From assembly GCA_009840385.1 (NCBI GenBank), contig VXNX01000011.1, positions 1-55,062 on the forward strand: a DNA stretch of 55,062 nt, given 5' to 3'. The notes below the pieces were generated by a model. That model was given only the letters and a program-made list of their open reading frames with translations, had not been told where the DNA came from and ran no database searches. This stretch comes from Candidatus Dadabacteria bacterium (GTDB taxonomy: Bacteria; Desulfobacterota_D; UBA1144; Nemesobacterales; Nemesobacteraceae). Shown here one piece after another: positions 48,901-55,062 of this stretch. Position numbers and translations under genes: made by a program. Position 1 is the first letter of the stretch, and the number at the start of each line of letters is the position of its first letter.

Positions 48901-51108
48901 ATCGAGAAAGAGACAGACTTCCGTCCACAGATGGGATTACATTACTGGGTCGGTGTGAGCGGTCTGGATTACACATGGCGCGGGATCACGCATGGCGTGC
49001 GCGGCGGGTTTCGGTCTCAAGGGACAGATGGGAGTTTCGTGTATCGGTATGCGAAGGGGACAGAATTCGGTCTGGCGCGTCGGGAACCGGACGGGCGTGT
49101 ATCGGCACTCTTCACACACAATAAAGATGCGTATCAGAACCACCTGAATTTCGCTTTCGATGTGACGGATGCTGGGGAGGTCTTCTTTGCGTCGGTAGAA
49201 GGGACGGACACGACCAGCACATTGACGATCGAGAAATGGACAGACGGGACAACAGAGACGGTTTTCGAGCGGACAGCACTGCTGTATCAGTTCGGGGCGT
49301 TTAACGACGAAGACGGTGCGTGGCTTGGGGTGCATGAAGTGCTTGTGGATGGGCATAACATCTACCTGATCGTGCCGGTGAGTCGTAACGGTCGGGACAT
49401 CAGCACGGATGCGGGTGTGATACTGTATCGGTATAATCAGGTGACGTTGCAGCTCCAGGTATTAGCGAAGTATGATTTCGTGCAGTATGGACCGTGTATG
49501 CTCACGAAACACGACGGGTATATCTATTTCGTAGAGTCGCCTGCGGTGTCTTATCTGTTTGCGGCGCGCAATCGCGATGTTGCGTTTGATGCGTCCGAGG
49601 CGAAAGGCTTTTTGAAACGTATCCACGCGACAGGCGAGATCGAAACACTTGGGAACGTCTATTTTGACAACGATCGTGCCTACCGCGAACATCTCCCGAT
49701 GCGGGGCTTGAGTTTCGACGACGATTTACATTTCGTGATGGGATACGGGGATCCTGCCTCGATAGGGCAGCCCGAAAGCGATGCGTCTCGACCTGAGAAT
49801 TGGCAATGGTTCTCGTTTGGGAAGAAATACCGTTACAAAGTGCCGGTGCTCCCTACATCGGGTGCTATCTCGGAGGTCTTGACATCGCTGGCGACGACCG
49901 TTGGTGCGACGGTCTCCATTGACAAGAATATCTTAAGTTTACAGAACCGGCGTGCCCGCGGCGCGTTCGTGGCGGCGGATGTAGGGAAAGCCGACACAGA
50001 AATAGCGTATGCGTTTGCGAATCATGCGTTCCCGACGACGGGGTATCTGCTCATCGGTTCGGAATTGGTGCGGTATACGGGTCGAACAGCGACGCATTTC
50101 ACGGGTATCTCGCGCGGTGAACTGGCGACACGTATCGCCACACATGCGGAGGATTCGCTGATTACGTTTGTCCATAGACCGATTGAGGCGCGGAACACGA
50201 TTCGGTCGTCCGAACCGTATTTGGAGGTAACCGTCTCTTTGGATTCCGATCACCTGTATAACTCGATTGAAGAGGGCTCGCCTGTGCGGAGTCGAGTGTT
50301 AGACGCAGCGAGTCAGTCGCAATTCGGGTCGAACCCGTTGCAGTTGGCGTTAAGCACAACGGAACACGAGCTGCCCTGGGTCGAGTTTATCTCTAAGCAG
50401 TATCTGGAGCGTTTCAAGGATTTAGCGTATCTCATCAATGTCCGGGTGCGTGCGTTTTATGCCGTGAACTTAGGCGAGATTGTCTGTTTTAAGTATCTCG
50501 CGGATGCCCCGGAAGTTGACGGGTATCTCATCGCGATGCAGGTGATGTCGGTGCGGACGGGTAGCGAATTCACGACGATTCGGGGGCGGCAGGTGACACC
50601 TGTGGTTACGCCGGAAGTCGTGCGGATGGCGGACCTGACACGGCATTATCTGACGACGGATGGTGCGGGGACCCCGCTTTTGGTGGACGGTGCAGGGAAT
50701 CCGCCGCTCTATTTCGGGGATGCACTCTATTTCGATGTGGCTCCGACTTTTGAGGTGTCTCAACTCCCGAAACTGACGCTGGTGCAGTATGCGGAGATGA
50801 CGCCTGTCGTGCTGCCTGCGGGGATGAGTCCGATCGGGAACCCGTTTACCTATGCCTTTTCACCGGCGCTCGGGAAAGGGTTGCGGTTTGATCCGAGGAC
50901 CCGGACGCTCGGCGGGACGCCGGTTGCGGTGATGCCGGAGACGGATTACGTTTATACGGCGATGGATGCTGAGGGGCAGGTGATCACGTTGCCGTTGGCA
51001 CTCGAAGTGAAACCCGCCGTGCAAGCACCCCGTCGGACGACGGATGGTGCGGGGACTTCGTTTTTCGCGGATGGCGCAGGTACCCTTATCCGCTGGCACG
51101 GTTTTTAA
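45994..51108 (+). CDS. Large tail-tip or receptor-binding protein with Ig-like domains
   Basis: 1,704 residues from the ATG at 45994. Residues about 15-130 form an Ig-like domain (VFEANVTDFSLTTVTLAAED). Residues about 150-430 look like a repeated beta-propeller-type part (DNEHIYLRYRQNIHVYDWGG). There are putative-Ig (He_PIG-like) domains near 390-570 (GLELVDDSVLRVASGSDITG) and at the C-terminus near 1,590-1,685 (FSPALGKGLRFDPRTRTLGG). Residues about 1,285-1,540 carry a hub-like segment with IEARNTIRSSEPYLEVTVSL. It is likely the tail-tip hub plus cell-binding parts. It ends in two similar short units (TDGAGTPLLVDGAG and TDGAGTSFFADGAG), a possible tip repeat. Confidence 0.6.
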   Translation: METTTLQILTLPLPRAPRDLSLPRLYLTEVDLRADPPDPLEKNDIPVLFVFEANVTDFSLTTVTLAAEDARGNDISEEVSFVGGLTGKGCVYGATLRFPGSGGAGQVTVRVLADSVAEGNPETVATVGYSDDFPVSEWGTLFRADAAPDTGGLQTYHQIVSIDNEHIYLRYRQNIHVYDWGGTRIAARETSLATATGENTLALRLDAETFLVALHRKLILYKDHTPIWHSADILRNTGTTRSWTLTEDGRLLIVRRSATAEDTTQITELPIESVHVGIAKNLDLEATPLASVSLSEEEQAEPLGDKALWHLASGPDAVFIESRRTGDHYIRVYDDAYQSVPSRWIPMPSKFITPAPLSLFYFRGLLFRYNARGDLQYLDVSVWTLPQPIGAIYPQEVVPGERLDLFKFMHNATDVVFDVGSEKPDWLSIEGNRYLVISEDAPIDGAGYVQLRGINSVGSSELNACSFYVSVTGAEVPVWKEISTMTLAATQAVNLLEYVEGADFVEWVYGSRVPEGLELVDDSVLRVASGSDITGTHQVSLRAGTRRGFFADAAFGVTVLSEPESVSITDVQGYEVFIEGIDVTAHLDGENLPEISNNLDWVRLNQFTRGRCVVTLRSDSENGGYFNETNPDSFWKTHSLNESGYLNEVQVFVNLRLPDGSVQSKEIFKGVIFEVDDRLGVGSVGLQCIDSSYVLKNLQVSDTVAGVPKLLALTAADEETQEVSVAEGRYTVEDTFGAMIPKGSAADVHTTGLTLKAIQNAPEGVTEDDTAFMTESEVRTQGGYLSVSEDRTPIPVLVKTQSPHRYLSPQAAVEKLVKQEPILLTVHATEPEATGAAHIRSNGNLAFPVERGRLLRYPVDWIVDAENEAFYYLLSNPVNYISDALVCYDVKKETHQVLYEFDPELAVVSFASSDFDTFAVIVTDATDFDRSVDPAPKTPQSVVLGYDASVSENTQIVSYQQSVHRYKTLIEKETDFRPQMGLHYWVGVSGLDYTWRGITHGVRGGFRSQGTDGSFVYRYAKGTEFGLARREPDGRVSALFTHNKDAYQNHLNFAFDVTDAGEVFFASVEGTDTTSTLTIEKWTDGTTETVFERTALLYQFGAFNDEDGAWLGVHEVLVDGHNIYLIVPVSRNGRDISTDAGVILYRYNQVTLQLQVLAKYDFVQYGPCMLTKHDGYIYFVESPAVSYLFAARNRDVAFDASEAKGFLKRIHATGEIETLGNVYFDNDRAYREHLPMRGLSFDDDLHFVMGYGDPASIGQPESDASRPENWQWFSFGKKYRYKVPVLPTSGAISEVLTSLATTVGATVSIDKNILSLQNRRARGAFVAADVGKADTEIAYAFANHAFPTTGYLLIGSELVRYTGRTATHFTGISRGELATRIATHAEDSLITFVHRPIEARNTIRSSEPYLEVTVSLDSDHLYNSIEEGSPVRSRVLDAASQSQFGSNPLQLALSTTEHELPWVEFISKQYLERFKDLAYLINVRVRAFYAVNLGEIVCFKYLADAPEVDGYLIAMQVMSVRTGSEFTTIRGRQVTPVVTPEVVRMADLTRHYLTTDGAGTPLLVDGAGNPPLYFGDALYFDVAPTFEVSQLPKLTLVQYAEMTPVVLPAGMSPIGNPFTYAFSPALGKGLRFDPRTRTLGGTPVAVMPETDYVYTAMDAEGQVITLPLALEVKPAVQAPRRTTDGAGTSFFADGAGTLIRWHGF

Positions 51109-51572
51109 ACTTTCCTTGCGGTTCGGTGAGGTAGGTTAATAATTTTTATGTCCCTTTGCGTATATCCGCCTGCGCCGTTGTTGCAGGCTACGCGCTTTGG
51201 TTTTTATAGTAAAGTTTAGAATTAATAGGACATCCTGTGCCGGTTCGGTTAGGAAACCGAACCTACCGGGGGCGGAAAGTGTCCATTTATTTTTCGGATC
51301 CACTATAAACTTTCCTTGCGGTTCGGTTTTTTAATTATGTGCGTCTGGGCGGCGTTTCCGTTGTCAACGCCGATCTAAAATTGGTTTTTAAACTATGTGC
51401 GTCTGGGCATCGTTCCACTTCGTTCCACGATGGTTTTCGGTTAAGTTAAGAAACCTACTTTAGGTTATGAAAGGTCTGTTCGCAATTGGGACTCTGCAAG
51501 GACAACGGACGCAGCAGCCCAAGAGCAATCGTTAAAAAAATGCCCTGCGGTTCGGTCAGGAGGGGTTGATAG
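51109..51572. repeat. Repeat-rich intergenic region with a MITE-like element
   Basis: Contains family D copies at 51113, 51312 and 51544, and a MITE-like element at 51204-51308 with ends TTATAGT and ACTATAA around GGTTCGGTTAGGAAACCGAA. No gene seen. Confidence 0.75.
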
Positions 51573-52385
51573 ATGAAGGGTTTCTCTTTACACAATGCGT
51601 TGTTCTTTAAGGAATGCGTCAGCTATTTGGATGACGGGGTGCGGGTCAGTGAGCATGGGAACGCAGCGAATATCATCCGTGCGGTTTCGGACAACGATTA
51701 CAGGACGTTTTCGACGGAAACGGATTACGACATCAACATCGCAGTGAACGGGAACCCGACGCGGGTGGACGCTGTCTTCGTGAAGGGGATCGGGATTGAA
51801 GGGCACAGTGCGACGCCTACCGGTGGCTCTGGATCGGGGTATAGCAATCGCAGGATGCCGGCAACAGTGAAAAATTGGGAAGGCACGGATGTCAACACCC
51901 TCGTGAACGGGTTCCAGCACGACTTGTATCTGTTGGATGCGCATTTCACGGCGACATCGGTGCGGCTGACGTTCACGGGGACGGACGTCAAGATCGCTGA
52001 GGTGATGCTCCTGGAGTTCGGGATTTCCATAGATGCGAACGGTGACTTTACGGAGATCAACGCCGACTTTGTGGATCGGAGTGGCGAGATTCATTCAGCA
52101 CCCGGGGGCAGTCTCGGTTACGGGACTCTGCTGGGGGCGGGGCGCGATAAATGGGAGATAGAATACGCCGTGAAGGTCGTGCCTGGGAAAACGCTTTTGG
52201 AAACGCCCAAAGAGTTTTTGTATTGGCGGTCGGAGAACCGGAATCATGTACATGCACAGGAGCCGTCGCGATTCCCCTGGCGGATTTTCCCAGCGACGTT
52301 CGTAGGGGAACGGGTGCCGGTTCGCTACAGAACAGACGATAAAACAGGTGGGGAGATATTGAACTTCAGCATCTCCGAACAATGA
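51573..52385 (+). CDS. Tail protein, beta-sandwich type
   Basis: 270 residues starting at the ATG inside a family D repeat (AGGAGG 9 nt upstream). The first 150 residues resemble a discoidin/galactose-binding beta sandwich (NAANIIRAVSDNDYRTFSTE; VDAVFVKGIGIEG; VKIAEVMLLEFGI). The second part (about 160-270) is a tail-type beta domain with WEIEYAVKVVPGKTLLETPK. Placed after the tail-tip gene, it probably belongs to the tip or a side fibre. Confidence 0.55.
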   Translation: MKGFSLHNALFFKECVSYLDDGVRVSEHGNAANIIRAVSDNDYRTFSTETDYDINIAVNGNPTRVDAVFVKGIGIEGHSATPTGGSGSGYSNRRMPATVKNWEGTDVNTLVNGFQHDLYLLDAHFTATSVRLTFTGTDVKIAEVMLLEFGISIDANGDFTEINADFVDRSGEIHSAPGGSLGYGTLLGAGRDKWEIEYAVKVVPGKTLLETPKEFLYWRSENRNHVHAQEPSRFPWRIFPATFVGERVPVRYRTDDKTGGEILNFSISEQ

Positions 52386-52829
52386 AACGGCGGAAGTTAT
52401 ACCATTTCTAATTGATGATTTCTCTTATAGTAGATCCCATAATTACTTACACACTCACATCGTTACCTGAACTTGTAAACGGGCATCTCACGGATGCACA
52501 GGCTAACAGCCTATGCTACAAGTGTAAACTTATTTTTAGAATCTACTATAAAAGGGTTTCCTACCGTTTTTGGTTATGTTCCGTGCGGTTAGATGAAGTT
52601 TCAGAAAATAAATCGGTAATAGACGGGCATTGTCCCGCAAGTCCACACGCGACTTGCGCAGGGTTGCCCTACTACAAACGGGGACGGGCGGGGGGACCCC
52701 GCCCCTACGATAATTACCGAATTAATAAATTAATCTTCATGAAACCGCACCTACCGGGTCTGGATGAATATCTCGGTTAATGCGATATAAACTTTTAGAG
52801 GTGGTATAAAATCTGGAGGTAAAAAAACA
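52386..52829. repeat. Repeat-filled gap with a second MITE-like element
   Basis: A MITE-like element at 52425-52551 has ends TTATAGTAGAT and ATCTACTATAA and carries a family C repeat inside. A family A variant lies at 52685-52709. No convincing gene. Confidence 0.75.
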
Positions 52830-53921
52830 ATGGAATTAAAAATACCGACAAAAGAATTTGTAGAAGCGCGGATGAAAATCGTCTTACCTGAACCTAACAG
52901 GGTGGATGTGGACATCCCGAAGGCGTTGACGGATACAGGTAACAACTGGCGTTCCGACCTTTACGGAAACAAGGTTATTAAGCGTCCAGCGAAAGGCGAA
53001 CCGTGGCCGAGGCCGGAACTCAATGATAAATATGAAATGGCACCGCTATGGAATTTGCGTCCACGTCGATACGCGAATATAGAAGCATTGCTTACAGAGA
53101 TTGCTGAGCTCCCGTTGGATATAGGGTTACCTCGCAAGTTTTGGAGTGTTGGACGGCGCGGGGAAAAACGAGAATATCATATCCCGCAAGTCATAAGTGA
53201 AACAACGAAGCCGTATAAATGCTATTGGCTGAAACCCGACAAGGACGACAGCATAATCCTTGAAGGGAAAATTGCAGGTAAGGGGAGCAGCGAACCCTTT
53301 GTGTACCGGGGTCGGAAAATAACGCCTATAGGGAATCGATGGAAAATAGAGTGTGTGAGTCCAGAAGGTATGAAATTTGAGTGGTCTCTCCTTTTCAGCG
53401 ATTCACACCCGACGATTGATTATCAGTTGCAAGGGACGCTTTGGACGAGACACCAAGAATACAACGATTCATGGAGTGGTGGCACTTCAAGGCATCCTGA
53501 CATAGACGCTTGGGGAGATCCAAATACACCGAATTGGGAGCGTCCGCTTGAGTTTACTTCTGTTTATTTGACAGGTGCGGCGGTCTACGGCACGGCTTAC
53601 ATAGGACTCAAGCAATTGGGATTTTGGGGTGCATTGGACACGGCTATCAACTTCATAGAAGGCGTAGAATGGGCGTATGATTTATCGACAAGACCTGCGT
53701 ATCTTGATGAGAGTGATGCACTGATGGATCCCCCTGATATGCGTGAGGCGGAAGCGTCGGAAGCCGACCCGATAGTTGTGGCAGTTTCTGCAATTAAGCA
53801 ACGGAACAATCCAAAAGAGTTCATCAAGTCAGGGAAGCCGTCAGTTCGGGCGACTTCAAGAGAAGCAGAGCAGCGGGTGTCAGCAAAAGAACGGGACACC
53901 GCTTGGAAACAAGTCAAGTGA
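52830..53921 (+). CDS. Hypothetical phage protein
   Basis: 363 residues, preceded by GGAGGTAAAAAAACA. N-terminal part polar and proline-rich. A central beta part (YHIPQVISETTKPYKCYWLK; FVYRGRKITPIGNRWKIECV) is followed by a helical segment (YGTAYIGLKQLGFWGALDTA). It has a basic C-terminal tail with SREAEQRVSAKERD. No recognised domain; likely a virion or tail accessory protein by position. Confidence 0.55.
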   Translation: MELKIPTKEFVEARMKIVLPEPNRVDVDIPKALTDTGNNWRSDLYGNKVIKRPAKGEPWPRPELNDKYEMAPLWNLRPRRYANIEALLTEIAELPLDIGLPRKFWSVGRRGEKREYHIPQVISETTKPYKCYWLKPDKDDSIILEGKIAGKGSSEPFVYRGRKITPIGNRWKIECVSPEGMKFEWSLLFSDSHPTIDYQLQGTLWTRHQEYNDSWSGGTSRHPDIDAWGDPNTPNWERPLEFTSVYLTGAAVYGTAYIGLKQLGFWGALDTAINFIEGVEWAYDLSTRPAYLDESDALMDPPDMREAEASEADPIVVAVSAIKQRNNPKEFIKSGKPSVRATSREAEQRVSAKERDTAWKQVK

Positions 53922-53961
53922 TTTAACCCTTCTGTTTTGTTGAGCGTAAGGGAAACAGCAA

Positions 53962-55062
53962 ATGGCAAGCTTTTCATTTAGCAGCAGCACCCCGAGAGCA
54001 GGTCAGCGGGGCTTTCTCGTCAGAATAGTTTGGGATCAAGTCGTAACAGGGGTGACCCAGTCGGATATTACCGTCAAAGGCGGAACGATCTCCGCGTTGG
54101 TTTCTTTATCGAACACTACGTTTCTTTGGGTAAACGTCGACTCGGGCGAGCTGGGATTAAAGATAACGGTCGCCAAGGATGCCGCCACTCAAGGGAACAA
54201 AGAAGGGTCGGTGCAATGGGGGACTTTCGGGATAGCCGTCACCCTTACTGCAAGCAAGACGCTTTCCGAGCCTGGCACGAAGGTCACCCTCACCGCTGAT
54301 TTTGAAAGCGATGTGACAGGGGTGACGGCTGCCGATTTTTCCGCCACCGATGCCGATGGCACTGCCGTAACGCTTGAAAATTTTCAGGCGGATTCCACAG
54401 ATGCATCGCGCTATACGATCGACGCCGTGATGCCGTCATCGGGGAGCGGCACCGTCACCGTTAAGCTTGCCGAGAACGCCGCGACGGAAGGCAATACCGA
54501 AGAAACCGTCGACATCACGTATTCGCCTGTGAGCGTAGTATTCACCGATGACGACGCAGACGATATCATAGATTATAGCGGCACTGTGAAACTCACAGCG
54601 ACGTTTAACCGGGCGGTCACGGGAATAAATGCGGCAGATTTCACCGCAACTGTCGGCACGCTGTCGGGGTTCAAGAAAGTCTCCGACCTTATTTATGAAA
54701 TCACATGGACGGCCCCCGCGTCCGGGAGTGGCACGGCGACGATCACATTAGCGGAAGACGCTGCCACCCAAGGCAACCCCGAAGCCACGCTCAGCCTCAC
54801 CTATCCGACACCCGCAACGGTCACACTCACAGCAGTGCCGACCTTGGTGAATATAGCTCGTGACGCAACCGTCACAGCAACGTTCAACAAAGATGTTACG
54901 GGGATCGCCCTCGATGATTTCACCGCAGATGTCGGCACACTGTCAGGTTTGAAGAAAGTCTCTGCGAAGGTATATCGGATCACGTGGACTGCCCCCGCGT
55001 CCGGGAGTGGCACGGCGAAGATCACGTTAGCCGAAGACGCCGCCACCCAAGGCAACCCCGAA
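53962..55062 (+). CDS. Ig-like repeat protein, partial at the right edge
   Basis: The frame from the ATG at 53962 is open to the end of the window (367 codons). It consists of tandem Ig-like units of about 90 residues, each with the pattern VTLTA...VTGVTAADFSATDADG and ASGSGTATITLAEDAATQGN. The units after 54550 are highly alike at the DNA level (CCCCCGCGTCCGGGAGTGGC repeated). Such domains occur in phage tail and capsid surface proteins and in bacterial adhesins. A tail or fibre role is likely. The 3' end lies outside the window. Confidence 0.75.
   Translation, partial: MASFSFSSSTPRAGQRGFLVRIVWDQVVTGVTQSDITVKGGTISALVSLSNTTFLWVNVDSGELGLKITVAKDAATQGNKEGSVQWGTFGIAVTLTASKTLSEPGTKVTLTADFESDVTGVTAADFSATDADGTAVTLENFQADSTDASRYTIDAVMPSSGSGTVTVKLAENAATEGNTEETVDITYSPVSVVFTDDDADDIIDYSGTVKLTATFNRAVTGINAADFTATVGTLSGFKKVSDLIYEITWTAPASGSGTATITLAEDAATQGNPEATLSLTYPTPATVTLTAVPTLVNIARDATVTATFNKDVTGIALDDFTADVGTLSGLKKVSAKVYRITWTAPASGSGTAKITLAEDAATQGNPE

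Overview
The window looks like a piece of a bacterial chromosome carrying a defence island on the left and a large tailed-phage (siphovirus-type) genome or prophage on the right. The best guess for the host is Candidatus Poribacteria or a close relative. This is an inference from memory, not a search: short palindromic repeats ending in GCTAC or CCTACG (GGGCGAGGTGACCTCGCC, GGACGCAAACTGGAAAGTT, GCACAGGCTAACAGCC) are scattered throughout, and the lamin-tail-type protein at 24.4-25.4 kb has the style I associate with that group. No rRNA, convincing tRNA, integrase, CRISPR array or recognisable lysogeny repressor was seen, so prophage and free phage cannot be told apart here.

Layout. 0-4 kb: a two-gene restriction-modification system with a PD-(D/E)xK nuclease domain fused to an N6-adenine methylase, followed by a specificity subunit. 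The two genes appear to be joined by a -1 ribosomal frameshift signal. 3.9-5.9 kb: transposase debris and two minus-strand genes, one of the TIGR02391 family, with related repeat copies on both sides. 5.9-6.8 kb: a small zinc protein, then a gene-free cassette with a perfect sigma70-type promoter, about 325 nt of highly structured RNA and a terminator hairpin. 6.9-14 kb: a minus-strand operon of small phage-type genes including a ParB-like protein, many coupled by 4-nt overlaps. 14-15 kb: a self-contained GIY-YIG homing endonuclease cassette on the plus strand with its own promoter, pseudoknotted leader and terminator. 15-21 kb: a second minus-strand operon with possible receptor or virion proteins, small membrane proteins, an Acb2/Tad1-like cyclic-nucleotide sponge and a tandem ribbon-helix-helix regulator.

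21.5-55 kb: the plus-strand virion module in standard order: small and large terminase, an SNase nuclease and a lamin-tail protein (both unusual here), portal, prohead protease/scaffold, decoration protein, major capsid, head-tail connectors, probable holin and endolysin, tail terminator, tail tube with duplicated Ig-like insert, a second GIY-YIG gene on the opposite strand, tail-assembly chaperone with a frameshift, a 2,039-residue tape measure, and large tail-tip and Ig-like proteins. The last gene runs off the right edge.

How it works together: the left side guards DNA (restriction) while the phage side carries packaging, virion, lysis and likely counter-defence functions. Host-type repeats are embedded between and even inside phage genes, often forming the ribosome-binding region of the next gene, which suggests long residence of the phage in this lineage.
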